A DNA stretch of 64,000 nt from Limnomonas spitsbergensis. Lineage: Eukaryota; Chlorophyta; Chlorophyceae; Chlamydomonadales. The position numbers were made by a program, and so were the translations under genes. The stretch is taken from positions 8,370,001-8,434,000 of the forward strand of contig JAYJMM010000123.1 of assembly GCA_037349105.1 (NCBI GenBank), in the 5' to 3' direction. Shown in pieces: positions 33,936 to 45,067 of this stretch (its first letter is position 1; each line of letters begins with the position of its first letter). Under the pieces are notes generated by a model. The model was not told the origin of the DNA and did not search any database. It saw nothing but the letters and a program-made list of their open reading frames with translations.

Positions 33936-33990
33936 TGACGTTACACCTCTGGGCCCTGCTGAGAGGCTCGGCCTTGTAGGTGCCCAACAG
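33936..33990 (-). mobile_element. LINE 3' terminus fragment
   Basis: caatgacgttacacctctgg and gccctgctgagaggctcggc match the terminus seen at 31490, 58318 and 17390. No target duplication was identified here. Confidence 0.5.
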
Positions 33991-34204
33991 TGAAGTTGGG
34001 AGAAAGAATGCAAAGGTCCCTTCCTCCTGCTTGAGGATCCTCATCATCAACTCCTGTCAACCTGATATAACTTAGGTCCAGGGGCCCGCAGTATATATAC
34101 AAGGAGCCTAGTCAACTTACAGAACAATATGGTTGGTTGACTTGCATGATGCAATCCACACATGCAGAACATGTCCAGCACCCTGCTCCTAACAAGTCCA
34201 ACAC

Positions 34205-34440
34205 TAAACCCAGCGAGTCAGAGGTTGAGAGATCGTACCTGCCACACGATATTTCCCCCCATCCCGCCTAGAACGCCGGGTTCCATGTTCCTGCCCCCTC
34301 GCATAGGAGCATGGCATGGCTGCACCATGGCCCAGGCTGTGCTTGGTAGCTAGAATTGAGCCTAGTCTTTCCCTACCAGCCCCAGTGCCCCACGCGGCCG
34401 AGCGTTCAGCAGGGCCCAGCGGGTATGCACCGTTCTAAAT
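34205..34440 (+). mobile_element. SINE-like dispersed element, copy 3
   Basis: Same order of blocks as the copy at 32868: gaggttgagagatcgtacct, cacacgatatttcc, gggttccatgttcctgcccc, catggctgcaccatggccca, cgcggccgagcgttcagcag and cgggtatgcaccgttctaaa. The B-box is slightly degraded (gatcgtacc). Confidence 0.7.
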
Positions 34441-34519
34441 CCAGCGAGTCCTGCACCATGTACAGCACCACGACCATGTCCAGATCCCTGCTCCAATCAC
34501 GTCCTCCTCCTCTTGCCTT

Positions 34520-37500
34520 TCACTTCACAGAGGCCGCCTTCACTTTTGCTGCATCGACCAGAAACTGCTCCAGGGACTTACCTTGGGCCTTCGCCGCACT
34601 CTCCAGTGCCTGATTGCAAATGTACAGCATGGTCACACATGGTCACACTTCACTGCTAGATTTCACGGTGTACCGTAAAAATGCGGTACAATTTGCTAAA
34701 CATTCATCATGTTTGCCTACGTGGACATGGCTGCGCTAGAATGAATTCAAAAATTGCCGCTGGAGTGTCAGTCAGGTGCCCAAACAATTCTTTTGGGGGT
34801 GCGCGCTATGAATTAAAAACTGCAAATTTCAAAATAACGCGCGCTAGCGCCAACTGTTTAATTCGATGTCTGTTCAGTGATCCTTGCGCCAGTTCCTGCT
34901 GCAAAGCTTGATCCTGGGGGCAGAGACCGGTGCTGACGACTGCTGATGTTTCGGGGCCCCAACAGCCACACCAGGGGATCGTAACTGATGCGCGGCGATA
35001 AATTAAAATACCTGCACAAACATTACGCCGCTGCGCGACCGTTTATTAATTGTGTTTGCTGTGCTGCGAAAATCTAAATTACATGAAATTTGGGTGCGCG
35101 AACCCTTTCCCATTTTACAATAACTGATGCCTTTGACAGGTGCCTGCACACCGTTTAGAGCATGAAACAAACTAGGAAGGCGAGCGGGGGGAAATCTCCC
35201 CCCTCCCCTTGGGCAAGCAAGCAACACACCACCACTGCGCAGTGGCGCGAGAAAAAATTCATGGTGCGGCAGACAAGACCCCTCTCCTTGGAGGCTTGAT
35301 GTGGGCACGAAGGTGAAGTTCAAAGTGAAATTCATAGTCTCAGCTGAGCCCTCAGTCCTGTAAAAGCACCTTCAAGATCAGCACTATCCTTGAAATCAAT
35401 GTTGCCCAACTCAAAGATAGGTCCGTGGCACGACCCCACCTGCGCCGTGGTAGGTTTCAGGCTGATGGACACTCGCCCGCTTCCACTTCCGTTCACGCCC
35501 CTGATATCGGCGGCAGGAGCGGCTGTGGCTGCCGGTGTCACCGCTTCAGTTGTCGAGTACTTTGCTTGGAAGGCTTTCAGGACCTGGCAGCCAATGCGGG
35601 CCGTGTAATCACCAAATGCCTCCTTTGGCTTCCTGCACACATATAGTGATTTAGTGTTCACACACATGGCTTATGCGTTCACACACATAGTGCTTAAGCG
35701 TTCACACACGTAGTGCTTCAGCGTTCACACACATCAACAGGTGCCTCCATTCACTTCTGCACATGCATACCGGTACAGGGATTTAGCAATCAGCTTAATC
35801 AACTCATGCCTCCATTCGTTCAATCGTTCCCTGCATGCATACAGGGATTAAGCATTCAACTTATATCAAATTATGCCCCCTTTGTTTCCTGCACGTTATT
35901 CAGGGATTTAGCATTTAAACCGGGTCAAGGTATGCCCCCTTTTTCTGCACACAAACACGAGGATTTAGCGTTTAACGAAGCTCAACAATTGCATTCTTCT
36001 TCCCTGCACATAGAGGAACCCAAGCAGCGGGCACACATACACACGTAGTTTTCAACCTGACAAAACTTACCAAGCTACCGGTGCAGCTTAAAGAATATTG
36101 ATCTCTCAAGTCCACGGGGTGCCAAGCGATTCTTCCTAATTTCTTCACAGGCATCATGCACACACTGTCACGGACATGACTTCAACGTCCTCTATCTGAC
36201 CGTCAGAAATTGTGAGGAGAAACCTGGGAGTGACGTCCCATTCGAGGCCCCAACAGGCCTGAGAGAGGGTGTGCCTGCCTCAATGCCTACCATACCTGCG
36301 CCAGTCCAAAACCGATCGCTTTTTCTCAGCTGTCGACAAGGGCCACAAGTGCTCCTGGGCTGTTTTCTATGTTTGCGTCTCAGGTTTTCAAGGGTTAGGC
36401 GGCCAGTCTCACACTTTCAAAAGTTCCAGCATGAAAAAATGATTCCAGCTAGAGATACTCTAATGCTTACCTGCTCCACACTTGGAATCCCAACAGCTGG
36501 ACCCAACCTGCCTCTATAAGCCCACTGCACATCCGGCTGGCCTGTCCCCCTCACCTACAGTGGTCCCCCATACTATGTTGTACCTGCATGTTAGCTGTAC
36601 ATCAGACCCAGACAGCACTGCCCATGGCCTTCAACCTGACTTATTTTGCTGGACATGTCCAGTCAGTGGAGGGAGGGAGCATGCCCAGTGATTGGATGTG
36701 GGGATGTACCTACATAGTACATATATACGAATACACCGGACAGGACACCGGTGATGCCAGCTTGCACACTGGCCCTGTAATCTTATGACCTATTTGTAAC
36801 CTGCAACTACAGGCCTACTGCACATCAGGCTGGCCTGTCCTTCCTCACCTGCAGTGATCCCCAACCTTGAACCCTCAACCCTCAACCCTCAACCCTCAAC
36901 CCTAAATCTCAAACCCTAAACCCTAAGCCCTTAACCCTTAACCCCCCATACCTACTTACACGAATACACCTGGCATGACACTATCTGTTTTGGGAGGTAG
37001 GGGGGTCATATTCATGGATGATGCCAACTTCAAAACTGACACTGTGATCTTATAACCTAGTGACCTGCCACCGAAGGCTTACCGTATATGATCCGCCCAA
37101 ATATTTTTGTGGGGTGAGCGTCAAACTACCTTTTGGCTGGCCACAGGGTGGTCAATACTTGGCTTTACACAGGGTGCCCACCACCTGGCTCACTGGCTCA
37201 TTGGGAGTTTAGGACAGGGTTGCCAATATTTAGCTCATTGGAAGTTTGGGACACAACCTTAACTGGTCAAAAACCAGTGGCCCAAGCAGCAGGGCTTCCT
37301 TAACCACTGCCTGCCGGCCTCAGGCCGGGTTGTAGCTGAAATGTAGCTGAAACACTCCTGAAGTGTAGCTGAGGCACCCTAACGACAGATCCCCTCCCAC
37401 CTGTTGTCCCTGTAGTGCACAAAGATGGGCTCCAGAACCGCCTCCAGATCCTTGACCTTGACGCGGTCCGCAAAGCACTGCGCCAGCCGCGTTTGGTTTC

Positions 37501-40500
37501 TGTTCCCCCCCAGGAGGACCTGGTAGCTGTTGGGTCCGTCCCCCACGAAGCCGAGCTCCGCCATGTAGGGCCGGGCACAGCCGTTAGGGCAGCCAGTCAT
37601 GCGTACGATGGGCGCCTCATAGGGCAGGCCAATCTTCGTGAGCAGCGCACGGATCCGGAGGTTGATGTCCGGCAGGCTCCGCTCCGCCTCGGTCACAGCA
37701 AGGCCGCAGAGAGGGAGAGCAGGGCATGCCATGGAGGTTCTGTACAGCAGCAGTACAGAGAGGGAGCGCAGGGCATGCCAGGGAGATTATGTACAGCAGC
37801 AGTACAGAGAGGGGGCACAGAGCATGCCCTGGAGGTATTGTATATCAGCAGTACAGAAAGTTTCGGCAGTGTGGGGGGAGGAGAGAGAGGGGGGAGTCAT
37901 AAAAGGTAGTCAGCATATCAGTCCAGATATTTATGTTCCCTCAATTCAGCTGCTGCTGCTGCCATTGCTGATGTTGCTGCTATTGCCACTGCTGCCACTG
38001 CAGCCACAGCTGCTGCTGCCACTGCTGTTGCTAATTCTGCTCCTGCTCCTGCCACTGTTCCTGCTGTTGTTGCTGTAGTCGCTGCCACTGCTGTTGCAGC
38101 CATTGCTGCTGCTCTTGCTCCTGCCACTGCTGCTCCTGCCACTACTGCTGCTGCTGTTGCTGCTGCTTCTGCCACTATCACTGCTGCCCCTGCTGCTGCT
38201 GCTGCCACTTCTGTCACTGCTGCTGCCAGTCTCCTATCCCCACGCTCTCCTGCCTACCTCTCTAGAGCGTCCCACTCTGCGACGTCTTTGATGCCTCCGA
38301 CCACCAGCATGGCAACGACATCCGCCTTCCAATCCGGCTGGATCTCCCGCAGGATCAGGTTCTGGTTGGGCGTGATGGTGACAGGGAGGCCGTACTTCTC
38401 AACCAGGCAGCGCAGCACCCGCTTCGCCTCGCCCTTGATTCGGCCATTCTGGAGACAGGCAGAATGGTTTAGTTTATTTTGAAAACAGGCGCCATTTCTT
38501 TGTCTATCACTACATCTGTCTTATCAATCGAGTAGAGGAGAAGAGCCCTCTTTTTGCATCGCCCTTGATGCGACCATTCCGAAACAGGCAGGGAATTTGT
38601 GAACACTTTGGAGAGCAGGCGCCATTGTTTTACGACAGCTGTCTTAACAAACCAGCAGCGGAGCGCCCTCTAGCGCTGGCCCTTGATGCGGCCATCCTGG
38701 ATACAGGTGTGGTCTTTTCCATAAGAACTTGAAAGTATGGCAGCATATTAAATGTTGGACACGCTCTAGCTAAAATCACGCATCCACTGCCCTCCTAAAT
38801 ATTGCCTGGTCAACCTTATGGCCATATGCACACGGTCACCTGGATGTAAATGCCGTAGAAGAGCTTCCCGTCTCCCTGGTCTCCCCAGCCTAGGTAGTCC
38901 AAGAACTCCCACTTGGGCAAGGGCTGGAACTCAGCGAACACCTTGCCAATGTACTGCTCAGTGATCGACCTGTGGCCCAAAGGAAGGGTTTGGAGCCGAG
39001 CAAAGATAGGGGCCTGCCTGCCTGCCAGGTGCTGCCTGCCTGGCGGCTACTGCTAGTCATCGCCGCATTGTTGGAAAGGCAAAAACATGTTCTCTCAGTA
39101 CACCAGCATCCTTTGAAATGATGATTCGGTTGCCAGTTGACTCCCCCTGGATGGCCAAGTTTCAAGGCCCCCTACATGGAGCCACTGAAAGGATTCAACC
39201 AAACAGTATTCACCTCGATTTATGAGGTTACCTGCTTTCGTCTCATGTGAATGCTGGTATGCGGCGCCTGTCCCAAATGAATAAAATCATCACCTGAAGC
39301 GATCGATGCCCCATTCGTGGATGAGGTACTTGAGGCGGGCCTGCCTGCGGTCAGGTAGGTGGCTACCTTCATCATCAACAAAAAGGCATATTATTTATTT
39401 GTTTATTGATTTATTGTATAATTATTTTGGTGGCCCAGCCCGCGGTCCGACGTGGGGCTTCCTTCATCCATGCCTTTGCACGTTTTCCCCTTCATTTATT
39501 GAGGCGGGCCGAGATTTAAGGGCATTTAGTTATTTATTTATTAGGGGGCGCCTATCTGCGGTGAAATGAGGGGAAGGGTCCATGATCCACGCCTCAGGAT
39601 GTAGAACCAGGGGTATAACTACATTATTAAATTTGATTTATCGAGGCAAGCCTGCCTGCGGTCAAACGGGTGGCTTCCTTCACCCTTGACATGAGAACGC
39701 AATATTTTTATTTTATTGAGATGGGCGATGGCAGTCTGACGGACCCCGCTTCCTTCACCCCCGCCAAAGGGTGAATGTTTGATTGATTCTATTCATCGAG
39801 GCAAGCTCCTGTGCGGTCGAACACATGGCTTCCTCAATCCATGTCAAAGGTCAAATCATGTATTCATTTACTATTTGTTTCCCTTCAAATAATGATTTTT
39901 CTATGTTTTTAGGTGGGCCTGCCTGCGATCGTCCCTCCGGCCGTAGTCGCGCTGCGTGGCCACAATCGCCTTCACTGCATGGAGGATGTCATCCTTGTCC
40001 ACGTAGCCCAGGGGATCGGCAAGCCGCGGGAAGGTCTCCTCCGCGCGGTGTGTGCGGCCTAGGCCCCCGCCCACAACAATGTTGTAGCCCTTTGCATGGA
40101 GTTGGAAGGCGGGGAAATTTACCCTGAGCCCTCAACCTTCAACCATCAGCACTAAGCTGTGAAGTGCGGTAGCCTAAATGGAAGACAGAAACAAAGAGTC
40201 CAGGCAGCGGCGTCTATGCACCTGAATGGAGGCTCAGGCTGCGCTGTTTCCTTAACTTTCACGCCCCCCAAGGGCCGTAGCTTTCTTTCTTTCTTTCCTT
40301 CTGGAGGCTCAGGGACAATGCTCCTACTGCACTCCTGTTGTTGCTGCTGCTGCTGCTGTCAGCAGCCTATCCCCACACTCTCCTGCCTGCCTCTCTAGCG
40401 CGTCCCACTCTGCCATGGGGCCTACGTCTGGGCGAACATCGGCATTTCAGCCTCAAGCAACTTGCCCTGGCTGGTTTTGTCTCACATTTTGGCACCGTTC

Positions 40501-43500
40501 TTGACGACCAAGTCTAAAGCGAGACATATTCTGAATGGCCTGGCATTCACCTTGACCTCTCCGGTCCCTTGGTCGGGGATGCAGACCACGCCGACATCGT
40601 TGGTGAACAGGTCCACGCTGTTGTCCCCCGGCACAGTGACGGCGATCTTGAACTTGCGCGGGAGGTACTGCGTGCCGTAGATGGGCTCCGGGCAGTGCTC
40701 GAAGTTGGTCCCAAAGCCGTTAAAAACGCGGTCCTCGGTCACCTTGGGGTCCTGCGTGGACGACCATGGCCGGATAGGTGATGATTCAAATTTACTTCAA
40801 AGGGCGTTTCATTCTTTAAAGCTGAACTTCCCTCTTGACCCTCAAACCCCCTCATATGACCTGACCTCTGAACCCTGAAGGCTAAACCCTAAACCCTTGG
40901 CCCTTGACCCCGAGATCCTTTGTTGTAATTGGTAAACAAGCTACATGATACTATGTGCCTCATGTTTACAATACGATGCTTGGTGCAAGTACCCACAGCG
41001 ATCGCACGGCCTACCTACTGAAGCTGAATGTGTATATCATGGCCTTTAGACCCACCTCCTTGAACAACAAACACCATAGCTCTCTTGACACTGAAATGTG
41101 CCAGCCATACCCTAACCCATCAAGCTAAAATGTGCATCTCATCGTCGGATTAGTTATCATCCGGGTGATAACTAATCTGGCGCACAGCTGAAAATGTGGG
41201 CCCCGTGGCCTTATCACCTAAGCTGAAAATGTGGGCCTCATGGGAAATATAGGCTCATAGCCTTATTACACGAGCTGAAATCATGGGCATTTCATGGCCT
41301 CTCCTGGCTTACCTCCTTGTACACGGACACAAACTTCTCCCCATCCAGCCACACGTCGTAGTAGGCGCCAGCCTGTGGGGCCAGTAGGTCCGCCAGGTCG
41401 TTCGCTAGCTTCTGCGCGTGCATGTACAGCGGCCGGTTCTTCCAAGGGGCGCAGGCGGCCGTCACATTGCGGTTCACGTCCCCACAGGCAGCCAGCGTGG
41501 AGCCCATGTTCTTGATGACAGTGCTAGGGGGGAGAGCAACCAAGGGACATGTTCTTGAGGACAGGGCTAGGGAAGGGAGCAACCAAGGGACATGTTCTTG
41601 ATGACAGTGCTAGGGGGGAGAGCAACCAAGGGACATGTTCTTGATGACAGGGCTAGGGAGGGGAGCAACCAAGGGACACGTTCTTGAGGACAGTGCTAGG
41701 GGGGAGAGCAACCAAGGGACATGTTCTTGAGGACAGGGCTAGGGAGGGGAGCAACCAAGGGACACGTTCTTGAGGACAGTGCTAGGGGGGAGAGCAACCA
41801 AGGGACATGTTCTTGAGGACAGTGCTAGGGGGGAGAGCAACCAAGGGACATGTTCTTGAGGACAGTGCTAGGGAAGGGAGCAACCAAGGGACATGTTCTT
41901 GATGACAGTGCTAGGGGGGAGAGCAACCAAGGGACATGTTCTTGAGGACAGGGCTAGGGAGGGGAGCAACCAAGGGACACGTTCTTGAGGACAGTGCTAG
42001 GGGGGAGAGCAACCAAGGGACATGTTCTTGAGGACAGTGCTAGGGAAGGGAGCAACCAAGGGACATGTTCTTGAGGACAGGGCTAGGGAGGGGAGCAACC
42101 AAGGGACACGTTCTTGAGGACAGTGCTAGGGGGGAGAGCAACCAAGGGACATGTTCTTGAGGACAGGGCTAGGGAGGGGAGCAACCAAGGGACACGTTCT
42201 TGAGGACAGTGCTAGGGGGGAGAGCAACCAAGGGACACGTTCTTGAGGACAGGGCTAGGGAGGGGAGCAACCAAGGGACACGTTCTTGAGGACAGTGCTA
42301 GGGGGGAGAGCAACCAAGGGACATGTTCTTGAGGACAGGGCTAGGGAGGGGAGCAACCAAGGGACACGTTCTTGAGGACAGTGCTAGGGGGGAGAGCAAC
42401 CAAGGGACACGTTCTTGAGGACAGGGCTAGGGAGGGGATGAGGATGGGGATAGGAGGGGAGCAATCGTGGAACATGTTCTTGAAGACAGGGCTGGGCAAG
42501 GGAATGACCTAGGGATGTGCTTTTAATGACAGGGCTGGGCAAGGGAATAACCTAGGGATGTGCTTTTAATGACAGGGCTGGGCAAGGGAATAACCTAGGG
42601 ATGTGCTTTTAATGACAGGGCTGGGCAAGGGAATGACCTAGGGATGTGCTTTTAATGACAGGGCTGGGCAAGGGAATAACCTAGGGATGTGCTTTTAATG
42701 ACAGGGCTGGGCAAGGGAATAACCTAGGGATGTGCTTTTAATGACAGGGCTGGGCAAGGGAATAACCTAGGGATGTGCTTTTAATGACAGGGCTGGGCAA
42801 GGGAATAACCTAGGGATGTGCTTTTAATGACAGGGCTGGGCAAGGGAATGACCTAGGGATGTGCTTTTAATGACAGGGCTGGGCAAGGGAATAACCTAGG
42901 GATGTGCTTTTAATGACAGGGCTGGGCAAGGGAATGACCTAGGGATGTGCTTTTAATGACAGGGCTGGGCAAGGGAATAACCTAGGGATGTGCTTTTAAT
43001 GACAGGGCTGGGCAAGGGAATAACCTAGGGATGTGCTTTTAATGACAGGGCTGGGCAAGGGAATAACCTAGGGATGTGCTTTTAATGACAGGGCTGGGCA
43101 AGGGAATAACCTAGGGATGTGCTTTTAATGACAGGGCTGGGCAAGGGAATAACCTAGGGATGTGCTTTTAATGACAGGGCTGGGCAAGGGAATAACCTAG
43201 GGATGTGCTTTTAATGACAGGGCTGGGCAAGGGAATAACCTAGGGATGTGCTTTTAATGACAGGGCTGGGCAAGGGAATAACCTAGGGATGTGCTTTTAA
43301 TGACAGGGCTGGGCAAGGGAATAACCTAGGGATGTGCTTTTAATGACAGGGCTGGGCAAGGGAATAACCTAGGGATGTGCTTTTAATGACAGGGCTGGGC
43401 AAGGGAATGACCTAGGGATGTGCTTTTAATGACAGGGCTGGGCAAGGGAATAACCTAGGGATGTGCTTTTAATGACAGGGCTGGGCAAGGGAATGACCTA

Positions 43501-45067
43501 GGGATGTGCTTTTAATGACAGGGCTGGGCAAGGGAATAACCTAGGGATGTGCTTTTAATGACAGGGCTGGGCAAGGGAATAACCTAGGGATGTGCTTTTA
43601 ATGACAGGGCTGGGCAAGGGAATAACCTAGGGATGTGCTTTTAATGACAGGGCTGGGCAAGGGAATAACCTAGGGATGTGCTTTTAATGACAGGGCTGGG
43701 CAAGGGAATAACCTAGGGATGTGCTTTTAATGACAGGGCTGGGCGAGGTGGCAACTGAGGAGCATAAAACAAAGTTGGAGCTTATTAGCTTATGCCCTTG
43801 ATGGCAGCGCAGGGGAGCAATGAAGGGGTTGGAGCAGAACCATAATCTGGGTAGCTGTAGCTGTTTTCTATTCATTGTTAGGCAGGGGGTGTTCAAGAGA
43901 TGCAGAGTTGAGGGGCAGCCTGATCTCCACTGCCACGGGGAGTTTCAGCAGTCCGAAACCATTTTGAAAGGCTGGCTTAAGCTGAAAAATATCTTGAGGT
44001 CCTGCTTGAGGATGCAGTGCAGCTGGTTGTCCTGGTGCATGTGAGACCCAGAAATGTGTCCTTCAAAATGCAGGTTCGTGGAACACCCATTAACTTGCCC
44101 GTCAAGGCGTCAAAATGCTGCCGAAAACGACACGACTCAGGCACAAAATTACCTGAAAACTGTCTTGAGGTCGTGCTTGAGGACGCCATGCAGTTGATAG
44201 GTCTGCCGGGTGGTCAGACGGAGCGTTCCGTTTCCAAACTGAGGCGGGTGGGCATAAAAATGCAGGGCACAAGCTTTGGGGTCTTGAGATTCTGAGGCCT
44301 GACGAGGAGCAGGAACAGCAACTCCAATTACCAAACGGTACAATGCACCCCACAATCCGGCATACTTAAGGGTGTTTTAGCTGTGCAACTCAGCTACAAC
44401 CCGGCCTACAGCTGACAGTTCTTGGTGAACCAAGCCATGTAGCTTAGCCACTAACTGTAGGCCGGTCACGGTATTGTCCCCTAAAGCCCAGGGGCGGCTG
44501 CTCGACAGGCTCCCAAAGTTGGTGGGGCGCGTACAAAAGAGATGATGCAGGGACCCAGAGGGTATGGAAGATTGAGAAGGGTGTCGTGTCCACACCAGTC
44601 GCCAACCAACCGGTACTGCAGCAGCAATAAAATCCACGAATCTCTAGCAGAGGCAGGTGGCCACGACATGACAATGTTGCATGAATAATTCCAGTGGGAT
44701 CATGGCATTCTCGTCGGGCGTTTGGCCTTGCTCATGCAACTAATTCAGGCGTCCATTGAGACTATCTGTACCTGATCGGCCAGGTCATCCATAGCCAGGT
44801 ATAATTGGTTCGTCACCGCTCCAGCTGGCTGCCGGGTTCGCATCATGAACATGTACGCTTTTCCCGCGCCGAAAGCACGCTTGTCGCGGTCGTCCTGCAT
44901 GTAGCTGCCGTGAAACTTCATGAGCTGCACCGCTTCCTCGGAGATGAAAGTCTTGTCGGTGACGAGCTGCTCCATAAGAGGGTGGCGCAGGAAGTCGCTC
45001 TTCTCCTTAATGATCTCGACTTTGCTGCGCTTGGCCAGGCGCGACGCGGGCGGGTTGGATGGCATTG
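34520..45067 (-). CDS. SIR1: Ferredoxin-sulfite reductase, plastid, with C-terminal extension
   Basis: Reduces sulfite to sulfide with electrons from ferredoxin, using siroheme and a 4Fe-4S cluster, in plastid sulfur assimilation. Exons in phase: 44772-45067, 44153-44238, 41313-41523, 40551-40751, 39923-40089, 39294-39344, 38840-38969, 38258-38448, 37401-37739, 35440-35632, 34520-34609; 650 aa from the ATG at 45065, TGA stop. Diagnostic blocks: [88 protein letters not shown], and cluster cysteines in MACPALPLC and TGCPNGC. An exon carrying the transit peptide should lie upstream (candidate frame with RATEADSDTSVPTRV ending near 45290) but is unresolved. The last two exons add a tail past the usual end at FGDYTARIG. 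Confidence 0.95.
35625..36015 (-). repeat. Degenerate tandem copies of a sulfite reductase acceptor
   Basis: The acceptor region of the exon at 35632 (plus strand ttcctgcacacatatagtga) is followed by ttcacacacatagtgctt repeats, then by about four 57-65 base units. Each unit repeats tgcacac/tgcatac, gggatttagc and a pyrimidine block. Confidence 0.6.
36860..36945. repeat. Degenerate telomere-like repeat
   Basis: ccctcaaccctcaaccctca grading into aaaccctaaaccctaagccc. Similar ccctaaa-type stretches occur at about 28200, 40130, 40870, 62560 and 63010-63440. It is an intronic microsatellite, not a chromosome end. Confidence 0.8.
37690..37866 (-). repeat. Three copies of an acceptor plus exon start
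   Basis: The start of the sulfite reductase exon at 37739 (minus-strand ctgtacag then aacctccatggcatgccctg) is repeated twice upstream in gene sense at ~58-base spacing, with gagggagcgcagggcatgcc and gagggggcacagagcatgcc marking the copies. Confidence 0.92.
37945..38225. repeat. Imperfect CTG/CAG trinucleotide tract
   Basis: A long run of ctgctgctgctgccattgct-like triplets with frequent gcc/act interruptions, intronic in the sulfite reductase gene. Poly-Leu and poly-Ala frames through it are artefacts. Confidence 0.95.
38430..38715 (-). repeat. Three copies of an acceptor plus exon start
   Basis: The exon starting at 38448 (minus-strand tctccag then aatggccgaatcaagggcga) has related copies at about 38560-38592 and 38678-38706, ~120 bases apart. 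On the plus strand these read cgcccttgatgcgaccattc and gcccttgatgcggccatcct, each followed by an acag-type acceptor complement. Confidence 0.88.
39335..39930 (-). repeat. Degenerate array of the GC-AG splice border
   Basis: The true borders at both intron ends read (plus strand) gggcctgcctgcggtc and gggcctgcctgcgatc. Between them are five or so diverged copies at ~100-base spacing (39430, 39545, 39645, 39725, 39800), each with a t/a-rich lead (tatttatttatt), gaggcnngcctgcctgcggtc and ggcttccttcaccc. Confidence 0.75.
40300..40420. repeat. Copy of the 38221-38280 splice border with CTG run
   Basis: ctctcctgcctgcctctcta and gcgcgtcccactctgccatg after a ctgctgctgctgctgt run closely match the donor side of the exon ending at 38258, about 2 kb away in another intron. 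Confidence 0.7.
41148..41177. repeat. Perfect 12-bp stem-loop in a sulfite reductase intron
   Basis: gattagttatca, six-base loop, tgataactaatc. No associated element ends were found. Confidence 0.85.
41505..42437 (-). repeat. 43-bp array built from a splice acceptor, first block
   Basis: About 21 copies of a 43-base unit gggacatgttcttgaggaca plus gggctagggaggggagcaac plus caa, often alternating as 86-base dimers. The first unit is the real junction: minus-strand ccccccctag then cactgtcatcaagaacatg, which opens the sulfite reductase exon at 41523. Confidence 0.97.
42471..43745 (-). repeat. 43-bp array, second diverged block
   Basis: About 29 nearly identical copies of gggatgtgcttttaatgaca plus gggctgggcaagggaataac plus cta. 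The unit has the same length as, and aligns along its length with, the first block, so both arose from the same junction sequence, one block having been homogenised separately. Confidence 0.95.
43980..44050 (-). pseudogene. Decayed duplicate of sulfite reductase exon end
   Basis: Minus-strand reading [14 protein letters not shown] mirrors [14 protein letters not shown] at the end of the true exon 44153-44238, about 170 bases away, but the donor is lost (ttcagct in place of ttcaggtaat). It is a pseudo-exon inside the intron. Confidence 0.8.
44345..44545. repeat. Dispersed repeat family B copy
   Basis: Carries cagctacaacccggcctaca, cactaactgtaggccggtca and aggggcggctgctcgacagg, the family-B blocks in reverse order of the copy at 12640. 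Intronic in the sulfite reductase gene. Confidence 0.6.

Noticed and set aside
34586..34594. A strong GTAAGT donor inside the last sulfite reductase exon
   Set aside because: Reading through it gives a continuous helix-like tail and a stop within 60 bases; no downstream exon in phase was found. It remains a possible alternative site.
37918..38217. Poly-Ala and poly-Leu open frames
   Set aside because: They come from an imperfect CTG/CAG triplet tract in a sulfite reductase intron.
34520..45067. Ferredoxin-nitrite reductase
   Set aside because: The N-terminal [18 protein letters not shown] and the MACPALPLC / [17 protein letters not shown] blocks are those of plant-type sulfite reductase.
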